Source: Phoronis australis
Lineage: Eukaryota > Phoronida > Phoronidae
DNA length: 39,902 bases
Assembly: GCA_002633005.1 (NCBI GenBank)
Contig: NMRA01000521.1
Span: 133,446 to 173,347, forward strand
Direction: 5' to 3'
Positions 1 to 8,248 of the stretch are shown piece after piece. Made by a program: the position numbers and the translations under genes. Under the pieces are notes generated by a model. The model worked only from the letters and a program-made list of their open reading frames with translations. It ran no database searches and was not told the DNA's origin. The first letter of the stretch is position 1. Each line of letters begins with the position of its first letter.

Positions 1-46
1 TCTAAGACTGTGTTTATTTTATCACATACAAAATCCGTCAACATCA
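1..46 (+). repeat. 3' end of the 5' LTR (truncated by window)
   Basis: Bases 1-49 are identical to 4622-4670. If the LTR ends in the usual CA, it ends at 46, and the ACT at 47-49 is either a spacer or part of the LTR. The rest of this LTR lies left of the window. Confidence 0.9.
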
Positions 47-49
47 ACT

Positions 50-67
50 TGGTGTCAGGAGTGGGAT
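50..67 (+). other. Primer binding site, tRNA-Leu-like
   Basis: The sequence TGGTGTCAGGAGTGGGAT starts just after the LTR. Its reverse complement ends in CCA and resembles the 3' end of animal tRNA-Leu (acceptor stem ending TGACACCA after ATCCCACT). Minus-strand DNA synthesis would be primed here. The tRNA identity is from general knowledge of tRNA-Leu ends, not from an alignment. Confidence 0.75.
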
Positions 68-75
68 CGCGAAAA

Positions 76-3000
76 ATGTCAAAAACTAAACCACCAAAGC
101 TTGATCTGCAGGCTTGTGATGACAAGCGAGAGTCAGTTGAATTGTGGTTAGAGGTATTTGGAGATTTTTGCACACTGCAGGGTTGGCGGAAATCTGAGTA
201 TGAAGCAGACGACAGGAGACATTGGAAGCCGGAGTGTTATGCCGAGGAAATTTGCGCATTTCGTCTAGCTCTTCCCATGGAAGTGTTGAAAATATTAAAG
301 ACTACTCTCGTGCCAGCAATGACTGACACTCCGCCTGAGGACGGGTTTGATGACTTGTATAAAGGTTTTCCGTGGACGTGGCAGTCTATGTTACTAAAGC
401 AGTACAGTACACAGGACACGGTTCTAGCCAATCGAATGAAATTTTTGGAATTGGGAAAACAAAAAAGTGGAGAATCGATTGCGGACTTTGAGTCGAGAAT
501 CAAACATTTAGGATCAAAATGTAAATACAGCACAATGAAAAACCCGGAGCAAGAGTTGTTACGTGACCGTTTTGTGACTGGTATTTTGGATGATCAGTTG
601 AGGGCAGAACTTTTAAGGCATGTCAAAGAGGACGGTAGTGTTTTTACTTTAGCCGATGTAGTTAGCAAGGCCAAGGCATACGAGGCCGCGAACACTATAA
701 ATCAAAAGGTCATGGAATCTCAACGTCTCGAGGAGTCGGTAAACCTTACGACACACAAGTCGCGTGCGCCTGATCGCGAGGAGTCAATTGTGACAAGAAA
801 TAAGTCGCGTGCGCCAAAGCAATACAATATATTTTGCGGTTTCTGTGGAGCGAATGAGAAACATACTCGCGTGAACTGTCCTGCTGCACGGCCTGGAGTT
901 ACATGCTTAAAGTGCCATGGACCTAATCATTTTGCTAGAGTCTGTCGAAATACTAGAAGCCAGTACAAAGGTCAAGGACAAGGCGGGTCACACTCAAAGC
1001 AACTGAATATGGTGGAACATGAACATTTGGGGACTGAACAAACTAATAATGCTGAGTATACTTTAGGTTTAACTCATGATGTGAATTTAGTAGCCAATGA
1101 TGTGCCTCACAAATTATTCACTAGTTTGTCAATGTCAGTTGATGGTAAAAAGTTCTCTAAAATACCCTTCCAGCTTGATTCGGCCGCAACTTGCAATACG
1201 ATGCCAGTCGAACTTTTCAAACAATTAGGGGATATTAAGAGCTTAACTCCATCTCAAGCACGCCTTCAATCCTATTCTGGCCACACGGTATTGCCTGTTG
1301 GGAAAGCCACTCTGATTTGTGACACGGGTACTAAATTTGATACTTTTGAGGTTGAGGTTGTATCGTCATCTAAAATGGCATTGCTTGGGAACCAAACTGC
1401 TCTTAAAATGCAGCTGATTGATTATGACAAAACTCGAGTCTATGGCCCCAATTTGAAACAGGAAACACCTGATGTAGGTGTGAACACTGTTCTCACTGAT
1501 CGCCCTCTCACAAAAGATTTGCTATTTGATAAATATCCAGATAATTTTCGGGGTTTGGGTGATGTAGGTCAACCTGTAAAATTCACGATGGATCCCTCTG
1601 TAACCCCAGTTCATGCACCCATTCACCGATTACCAGTTGCAAAACGTGAAAGGGTGAAAGCTAAATTAAATGAGATGGTTGCATCTGGCAAACTTGTTAA
1701 GGTCGATGAGCCAACTGATTGGTGCTCTAACATGCACGTTGTAGAGAAGCGCACCGAGTCAGGTGATGTTAAAACAAGATTGTGTCTGGATCCTAGTCAA
1801 ACAATCAATAAGGCTATTGTCATACCCAAGTATACGATTCCAACTATTCATGAGTTACTACCACGCTTATCTCCTAAAGCATACAAGTGTTTTACTATTG
1901 TCGATGCCTTGGATGGTTTTACCCAAGTGCGCCTTGATGACGAGTCAAGCCTGACCACCACAATGCAAACGCCTTGGGGTAGATACAGATGGCTTAGGTT
2001 ACCTTATGGTGCATCTTCTGCCCCGGAGGAATTCCAGAAACGCATCCATGAAGCATTAGATGGTTTACCGGGTGTTGTAAGCATTGCTGATGATATTTTG
2101 ATCTTTGGTCTTGGAGACAGTCCAGCGGAGGCTGAACGTGATCATGACGCAAATGTTGTGAGACTCATGGAAAGAGCCCAGAGCAGATGTTTAAAACTAA
2201 ATCCAAATAAAGTTCAATTTAAACTCAAGTCTATCAATTTCATGGGCCATCAAATTACTGAGTCTGGTGTTAAGGCTGATCCTAACAAGGTTAAAGCCAT
2301 AAATGACATGCCTGCCCCCACTGAAAAAAAGGGTGTAGAACGATTTCTAGGGATGGTCAACTATCTTGGTAGTTTTTGCCCAAACTTGTCATCTGTTGTC
2401 AAGCCACTGTACGATTTGACTAGGAGAGATTCCATGTTTGTTTGGTCTAAGGTTGCACAACAAGCATTTCAAAAAACTAAAAAGATGATCACGAATGCCC
2501 CTTGTTTGGCTTATTTTGATTACACTAAACCGATTGTCCTTCAGGTGGATGCTTCAGACTCTGGTTTAGGTGGTGCCCTCCTTCAGCCTGCGACTTGTGG
2601 TAAGTTGCAGCCTGTTGCGTTTGTCTCGTGCACTTTGCGCCCCAATGAACTAATGTGGGCCCAAATTGAAAAGGAAGCACTTGCAATTTGTTCTGCTTGT
2701 GAGAAATGGGACCTTTGGATATACGGGAAACAAGTAACTGTACACACGGATCACCAGCCCCTAGAAACAATATTTAAGAAGCCCCTTGCGAAAGCCCCCC
2801 GTAGGTTGCAAAAAATAATGTTGCGATTGCAGAGATACAATCTGACAGTGATTTATAAGAAAGGTACTTCACTACTTATTGCGGATACTTTGTCTAGAGC
2901 CCCTCTTCTAGCTCTTAACGAGGCTAAGCCTAACAGTTTTGAACTATTTCGAGTAGATAAAGTTCTTTGTGACTCTGAACATAATCCCCAGCTGTCATCG

Positions 3001-4386
3001 AGTACCATGAAAGAGTTACAACAAAGAACAGCCTCTGATTCCTTGCTGACAGAATTGTGTTCTGTTATTCAACATGGTTGGCCAAATTCTAAATCAAAAC
3101 TACCCATGCAACTTGCTCCTTTTTGGTCAATAAGAGACGAGATGTCTGTCCAGGACGGTATAGTTTATCGGGGCTTACAGGCTGTTGTACCTGCTTCGCT
3201 TCGGCGGGACATGCTGAAGCGTATACATTCCTCTCATGCTGGTGCTGAAAGTTGCATAAGGTTGTGCAAGGATATTATTTACTGGCCGGGTATGAGGGCT
3301 GATATCACAGATTATTGTTCTGCTTGTGGTAAATGTGCACAATTTGCTTCAGAGAACCCAAAGCAGCCTATGTTGACACAACCGATACCACAGTATCCAT
3401 GGCAATTCGTTAGCCAAGATTTATGTGAGTACAACTCGAAAGCGTACCTAGTAACGGTTGACCATTTTTCTGATTTTATTGAAATTGACCTGTTGCCAAA
3501 TACATTGTCTATGACAGTAATTGAAAAAACGAAGGCTCACTTTGCACGTCACGGGATACCCGAAGTACTATTGACTGACAATGCGCCACAGTATATCAGT
3601 CGTGAATTTTCGTCGTTTTGCTCAATGTATTCCATTGAACATAAAACTTCGTCTCCCTACTGGCCCCAGGGTAATGGAAAAGCGGAGTCGGCAGTGAAGG
3701 TGTTTAAATCCCTTGTTAAAAAATGTGATGATGTCACTTTAGGGTTGTTGTACTATCGTAATACTCCTCAGCAGGGTCACACGTTGAGTCCAGCACAGCG
3801 GTGTATGGGTCGCCGAACGAGAAGTACTCTTCCGACTCCTAGGTCACTGTTAACTCCAGCGTATTCTCCGTTAGTTTCGTCTGAGATTGAGCAGAAACGG
3901 CAAAGGGCTGCGTTAAACTATAATAAGGATATCAGATGTGATGTACCTGATATACGTTCAGGTGATTTTGTTTATGTTAAACCTTCTCCGCATAATAAAT
4001 CTGGTCCCTGGGCTTATGGGCAGGTTGCAGGTAATGATTCTCCGCGTTCATATGTTGTTAACACACCTCGCGGCCAGGTTCGTAGAAATAGAGCCCAAGT
4101 GAGACTTGCTGCGCCTCCATCAAATCCTGTAGTTCAGGGATACCAAGACTCTGAGTTTGAGAGCATGCACAAGCAGGTGTATAACCCACCCCTGCTTCCG
4201 GTGGTGACACCTATGCCTATTAATATTCAAAATAATTTGCCTACGGTGGCGTCAGACCTCTCTAAGAATCATTCTACCAACGAAAATGGCCCACCAACAC
4301 CACCCATCGTTGCAAGTAGTGATAGGTCCTATTATGTCACCCGTTCCGGCCGTCAAGTGAAAACTCCTAAACGGTTTCTAGAATAA
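76..4386 (+). CDS. Gag-Pol polyprotein of the gypsy element, intact
   Basis: A 1436-residue frame. The first real ATG is at 76; the frame is open further upstream, but only from a GTG inside the LTR. Gag ends in two zinc knuckles at about residues 254-292 (CX2CX5HX4C, then canonical CX2CX4HX4C). An aspartic protease follows, with DSA around D368 instead of the usual DTG/DSG. RT has its first catalytic Asp in the VDALDG motif (D610) and IADD at 670-673. RNase H acidic residues are D825, E867, D892 and D937. Integrase has an HHCC finger (H1051 and H1054, C1084 and C1087) and a D1115, D1168, E1204 triad with the expected 35-residue D-E gap. A GPY/F-like stretch follows and no chromodomain is seen. 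There is no frameshift between gag and pol, so Gag and Pol would be made as one protein and separated by the protease. Confidence 0.95.
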   Translation: MSKTKPPKLDLQACDDKRESVELWLEVFGDFCTLQGWRKSEYEADDRRHWKPECYAEEICAFRLALPMEVLKILKTTLVPAMTDTPPEDGFDDLYKGFPWTWQSMLLKQYSTQDTVLANRMKFLELGKQKSGESIADFESRIKHLGSKCKYSTMKNPEQELLRDRFVTGILDDQLRAELLRHVKEDGSVFTLADVVSKAKAYEAANTINQKVMESQRLEESVNLTTHKSRAPDREESIVTRNKSRAPKQYNIFCGFCGANEKHTRVNCPAARPGVTCLKCHGPNHFARVCRNTRSQYKGQGQGGSHSKQLNMVEHEHLGTEQTNNAEYTLGLTHDVNLVANDVPHKLFTSLSMSVDGKKFSKIPFQLDSAATCNTMPVELFKQLGDIKSLTPSQARLQSYSGHTVLPVGKATLICDTGTKFDTFEVEVVSSSKMALLGNQTALKMQLIDYDKTRVYGPNLKQETPDVGVNTVLTDRPLTKDLLFDKYPDNFRGLGDVGQPVKFTMDPSVTPVHAPIHRLPVAKRERVKAKLNEMVASGKLVKVDEPTDWCSNMHVVEKRTESGDVKTRLCLDPSQTINKAIVIPKYTIPTIHELLPRLSPKAYKCFTIVDALDGFTQVRLDDESSLTTTMQTPWGRYRWLRLPYGASSAPEEFQKRIHEALDGLPGVVSIADDILIFGLGDSPAEAERDHDANVVRLMERAQSRCLKLNPNKVQFKLKSINFMGHQITESGVKADPNKVKAINDMPAPTEKKGVERFLGMVNYLGSFCPNLSSVVKPLYDLTRRDSMFVWSKVAQQAFQKTKKMITNAPCLAYFDYTKPIVLQVDASDSGLGGALLQPATCGKLQPVAFVSCTLRPNELMWAQIEKEALAICSACEKWDLWIYGKQVTVHTDHQPLETIFKKPLAKAPRRLQKIMLRLQRYNLTVIYKKGTSLLIADTLSRAPLLALNEAKPNSFELFRVDKVLCDSEHNPQLSSSTMKELQQRTASDSLLTELCSVIQHGWPNSKSKLPMQLAPFWSIRDEMSVQDGIVYRGLQAVVPASLRRDMLKRIHSSHAGAESCIRLCKDIIYWPGMRADITDYCSACGKCAQFASENPKQPMLTQPIPQYPWQFVSQDLCEYNSKAYLVTVDHFSDFIEIDLLPNTLSMTVIEKTKAHFARHGIPEVLLTDNAPQYISREFSSFCSMYSIEHKTSSPYWPQGNGKAESAVKVFKSLVKKCDDVTLGLLYYRNTPQQGHTLSPAQRCMGRRTRSTLPTPRSLLTPAYSPLVSSEIEQKRQRAALNYNKDIRCDVPDIRSGDFVYVKPSPHNKSGPWAYGQVAGNDSPRSYVVNTPRGQVRRNRAQVRLAAPPSNPVVQGYQDSEFESMHKQVYNPPLLPVVTPMPINIQNNLPTVASDLSKNHSTNENGPPTPPIVASSDRSYYVTRSGRQVKTPKRFLE

Positions 4387-4540
4387 GTGTTTTAGACATA
4401 GTAACATCATTACACTCAGGGGTTGTAGGATGCTTGTTTGCTGTAAGCAAGCATTGATGTACTTTAGTATTAACCTTTGTTTTCTATAAGCTTTATCATT
4501 TTTTTTCTGTTAACGTTTTTGAGTCTTTAAAAAAAAAACT

Positions 4541-4552
4541 AGACGGGGAAGG
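4541..4552 (+). other. Polypurine tract
   Basis: AGACGGGGAAGG lies immediately before the TG that opens the 3' LTR, the standard plus-strand primer position. The preceding 4387-4540 is a non-coding 3' leader with an A-run at 4529-4538 and no other recognised feature. Confidence 0.8.
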
Positions 4553-4667
4553 TGTTGAGTAGTTAGTTATGTAACTGTTAGGTGGCGCTAGTGGAGGGAG
4601 TTGGAATAAAGATGGCTTCCGTCTAAGACTGTGTTTATTTTATCACATACAAAATCCGTCAACATCA
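4553..4667 (+). repeat. 3' LTR of the gypsy element, about 115 bp
   Basis: It begins TGTTGAG after the polypurine tract and ends ATCA at 4667, or at 4670 if the shared ACT belongs to it. At 115-118 bp it is very short for a gypsy LTR. It contains AATAAA at 4605-4610, which could serve as a polyadenylation signal. No convincing TATA box is seen. Confidence 0.85.
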
Positions 4668-4672
4668 ACTGG

Positions 4673-4735
4673 TTCACTACTCGAGGGTTCATTATTCCGA
4701 AGATTCACTGACTCCGATGATTCACTGCTCCAAAA
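4673..4735. repeat. Degenerate short tandem repeat abutting the LTR
   Basis: About four units of 15-17 bp share a TTCACTnnCTCCGA core. They begin within a few bases of the 3' LTR end. This may be a pre-existing minisatellite that the gypsy element entered. Confidence 0.55.
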
Positions 4736-6142
4736 ACATCCAAACTTTCAAACTCACATGTTTTTTTAACCTTTTACATGCAAATATAAACGATATTTTG
4801 GTTGTTAGATACACCTATACCGAAAACAACGCCCAGGCACTAAACGCTTTGTTTGGATTTCATGTCAGTGACCATCGTCTCCAGCTGGCAAGCACAACTT
4901 AGCAAACGGTGGTCAGATTTCGCCGTGCATGAGAAATTGCCCGTATATCTTAAATTGACACGACAAAATGCCGGAAAATGTTGCATGACATACATGTAAA
5001 CCTCTACAGCTTTCTATACCTGAGCTAAGGAGATTTGTGTGCATAAAATCGCGCTAGATAATGACCGATGACGAAAAGTCAGGATAGTCAGTTTCATGAA
5101 CACCCAGTTGGACTTGTAGACAAAGGTCGATTTTGGTGTAGTTGAGCATACCAATTCCCCTTTGCCGCCTTGGGCAGGCCCAAGAAGTCACAATTTTAAA
5201 ACTGTCAGAATTTGGGTCAACCCTGCAGACAGTTTGCCCAATTTTTTCTAACAATTTCTGTGTCTGTCAATTTTGATCTGTACTAGAGCGTGTTGTCCAA
5301 AGCCGATGGCGTGATTCTTAGTGGGTAGTGATGAAAGGACATGTACTGTACGTGTACAATAGGTTAGCAGGTCATTTCCGTATGCCAGAGACAACAACGT
5401 GCTCATCAGGTAACGGATTGCAAGAATCTGCATACTCCTATTGGACGAGAATTGAGTGGCACAACATCAGAACTTAGTATTTGCATCATTTTATGACATT
5501 TTGTTTAATTTGTGGCAATCTAACTCAGGCGAACTCGCATTCGGTTGGCGTTGCAGGCCTCAAGCCACTTAAAGACTGGCGGGTTTGACACAGTTTGAGT
5601 GGACGACATGTATTCTGAGTCTCGCATGCTATCGGATCACATACTTGATTCACTTTGCATTCTGAAGCGTTTTCCCATCACATATTGATTTGGATGTTGC
5701 ACAACAATGAATAAAGCTTTCAAGAATTTTGAAACGAAATATTAAATAGGTGGTTCGCTCAGCAGCCATGGCGTACATGTACATGTACATGCATGTAGGT
5801 TCACAAACAATGAGTCTGTGCATTGTCGGAAAATTTGGCGTTATATTTGATTTCATTGACACATTGTAAGGAAACAAAGCTTGCGTGTTCATGAGAGCTT
5901 TACCTAATGCGCAATTTTCACTATCTGAGGATATCTACATGTATGCTGTTGCATGACCAATTCACATCTTTCGAAAACAACGCACTACATTAAGCATTTC
6001 ATCACGTATATCAAATTATGTGGGACACCCATGTAATATGTATGACCTGAGAACAATCAATGTATTTTTCCATCAACAGACAATTAAGTGTATGTGTCAT
6101 TATTCACCTCAAACAGCTGAAATCAGGTTTCCATTTCCTTAC
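4736..6142. other. No gene recognised; 3' of the kringle exon
   Basis: Nothing coding could be supported on either strand. It probably contains the intron after the kringle exon, and perhaps more exons of that minus-strand gene that are too divergent or short to recognise. A short ACATGT-type simple repeat sits at about 5772-5796. Confidence 0.5.
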
Positions 6143-6442
6143 CGTTCTCAGTGTGTTTGCAGTACTCAATCTTGCATGATTCGAGTTTCTTCTCTTTGGC
6201 CACATAACAAACTGGACGTGGAAGTAAACCGTAAGGATTTCGGCAGAAATTCTTCATTTCTTTGAGATTTTTCGCTGGAAACATCTGCGGAGTGATTGTG
6301 AATGAACCCCATCTGCCGTAAGGTGCGGGCTCCGTTATATCACTCCAGTATGCGCAAGTCTTATTTGTTCTGGTAATCGCGCGCGTGCCTGTGTATGCAG
6401 CGCCTCTAGAGTCAATCGAGCATTCAAGACCTAGTTCCGTGG
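6143..6442 (-). CDS. Kringle-domain exon (phase 1-1)
   Basis: On the minus strand an acceptor TATTTTTCAG precedes 6442 and a donor GTAAGG follows 6143, giving a 300-bp exon with phase 1 at both ends. The roughly 100-residue product has the six cysteines of a kringle in order: C-GAAYTG, KTCAYW, NFCRNPYG, PVCY, ESC and EYC. FCRNPYG and the YTG turn are kringle hallmarks. The usual Trp before the fourth Cys is Val here, and the Trp before the fifth is missing. Kringles are extracellular protein- and ligand-binding modules held by 1-6, 2-4 and 3-5 disulfides. Phase 1-1 is the classic signature of a shuffled extracellular module. The next exon 5' on this strand is the lectin-like exon at 7916-8248, so both probably belong to one secreted or membrane protein. 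Full gene limits are unknown. Confidence 0.8.
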
Positions 6443-7915
6443 CTGAAAAATACAACGATTCTCGAAAGTGTGGGCTTTAAGGTCACACCTTACAAGAAGG
6501 AACAAAGTTGTGAGTCGTTATAGTCTTCTGGAATTTTGTTTGCTTAAACATTTTAGACGAACACTTAAGTGAAGACTCTCTCTTTTTCTGAAGCAAAGAA
6601 CATTTACATTCCCATGTTTAGACGTCGTCCATTCAAAATTGAACCTTAGTAAATACTTTCACTAGGCCCTTTCATTTGTATCCAGAATTTCACTTAGATT
6701 ATGGCACAAGCGGTGAAACAAGTTGTTGGTGTTGTGTTACAGAAATATTGGTATCTGACATAAATGGTGCTCCTGCCTGACAGCAAAGCGATACATGCAA
6801 CAGAAAGAAGAGCATTAGTGGAGCTCCGTAACGCTGACCGGTTATTGATGGTTTCAAAAAGAAAAGATCGCCCAGCACTAAAGAACAATTCATACCTGTT
6901 TGGAATTTCCTGTTTGGACAACTCAAAAATCTGACGAGCTGTTAAAATAGCCAGCTACATGTATCAGGGGTACATTGTTTTCATAATATTGCCATTATGA
7001 ACGTAGAATCACACTGTACCCTTGACTTGGTCGTTGGGATTATTTTATTTTGAATTCAATCATGGATTTGCCTACTTACCAGTTTTGCAGGCACCCAGGG
7101 GGCTCAGGGGTTCCAACGAGCCCACCCCCATTTGGCGAAGTGTTCAAAAAGGTACGCCTCAGACGAAATGTCCGAGAAAACGAGTCGAAAGTCGTTTATA
7201 AAGACGCGAATCAGCACATTTCATGGCTCTGAACGTAGTACTCATTCTGTTTTTTTTCAGTCCCCCGTTTTTTTTCTTTGTTTGTAAAAGGTCCATATTT
7301 CCAATTTTTAATTGAAACGTTGCAAACTGCTAAAACACCAGCAACGCCTAGACTACCTTCTGACACAGCGCCACCTATATTGAAAAGTTGCCCTGTAGAA
7401 ACATGATGAACGACACACGCAATTACGTGTGTGGCATCAAAAATGTAACAATTGTTGAAAACGTGAGCAAGATTTAATTTTCGAAAACTAATTTAATTGA
7501 AAAATGGTGCCTTTATGAATCTGTGTTCAAATCCAAAAGAATTCCACACAAGTCACGTCTCGAAAATTAACCTTACTCAGTAAACAATAAATTGTGGTTT
7601 ATCCTGGCACTAACCCGCACCTGGTTTTGTTGTTATTTTCACAGTTGTGCACACCAGTTTATCACTAACATTCGCCAATTTATAAGGATTGGTACTTCGA
7701 TCGTTTGTTGAAAACCGGAAAAAGAGAAGAGTCTCATGCTGTCGTTGCTGGACAACTCGTGTTGCACAGTCATGTTTCAAAAATGTTAGATGTTTGTACC
7801 ATTTTGTATAGAACTTACACTAAAACTAGTTGTTATTGCATTGGTCTAGTAAGGTCAGTTGCAATTTTTTGATTTGTCCCCGGCACATAGGTCTTGCAAA
7901 TCAGTTTTACTGTAC
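6443..7915. other. Presumed intron between the lectin-like and kringle exons
   Basis: About 1.47 kb between two minus-strand exons with matching phase 1 splice sites. It contains a G/C-rich block at 7097-7153 related to one at 31799-31861. No further exon is supported. Confidence 0.5.
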
Positions 7916-8248
7916 CTGAGATACAGAAATAGCGAATTCTTAGATATTTCTTCATCTGCTGATTGACGCATTCCTCTAATGCTGTATCTTGTCGAAGGTC
8001 AGCAATCAACTCTTCATCGTATGTCAGTTGCACGCTACATGAGTGCTTGTAGGCACACTGGAGATGCTGAGAAACGAATATTTGCAGATTCTTTATCTCT
8101 TTCCCGCAATCCTGTCTATTCAGACTATTGCATGAACTAGAGACATGCAAGCTTACAGAAGCTATAGCGATGACGTCATCGCCACATGACATAGTCTTAG
8201 GCTTTTGGAATTCACACACGCTCATGACTTTCAACCCATTGTTGTCGT
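7916..8248 (-). CDS. SUEL/galactose-binding-lectin-like domain exon (phase 1-1)
   Basis: The minus-strand acceptor CTTTACATTTCAG precedes 8248, and the donor CAG|GTACAG lies at 7916/7915. The 333-bp exon has phase 1 at both ends. The encoded 110 or so residues carry eight cysteines and the SUEL-type layout: MSCGDDVIAIAS near the start, C-x4-HSCSV in the middle, then EEC and KKYLRIRYFC at the end. Such domains (sea urchin egg lectin, rhamnose-binding lectins, latrophilin) bind rhamnose or galactose outside the cell. The usual YGR motif is not evident, so sugar binding is uncertain. It lies 5' of the kringle exon on the same strand with compatible phase. The start of the gene and any signal peptide were not found. 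Confidence 0.65.

Larger units (their letters stand above)
1..4670 (+). mobile_element. Ty3/gypsy LTR retrotransposon, 5' LTR cut by window edge
   Basis: The first 49 bases recur identically at 4622-4670, which marks the 3' ends of the two LTRs. Between them lie a primer binding site, one uninterrupted gag-pol frame and a polypurine tract next to the 3' LTR. Domain order PR-RT-RNaseH-IN identifies Ty3/gypsy (Metaviridae-like). A single fused frame, two zinc knuckles and no chromodomain recall Mag/Steamer-like elements of marine invertebrates, but that clade assignment is inference. The intact frame and identical LTR overlap suggest a young insertion. Target-site duplication cannot be tested because the 5' LTR start is outside the window. 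Confidence 0.95.

Noticed and set aside
10-75. N-terminal extension of the gag-pol frame from position 10
   Set aside because: It starts on GTG, lies in the LTR and runs through the primer binding site; the first ATG is at 76.
6694-6926. Minus-strand frames with a signal-peptide-like MLFFLLHVSLCCQAG and, in the other frame, IYVRYQYFC resembling a SUEL ending
   Set aside because: They lie between the lectin-like and kringle exons and have no donor site or domain context; the resemblance covers too few residues.
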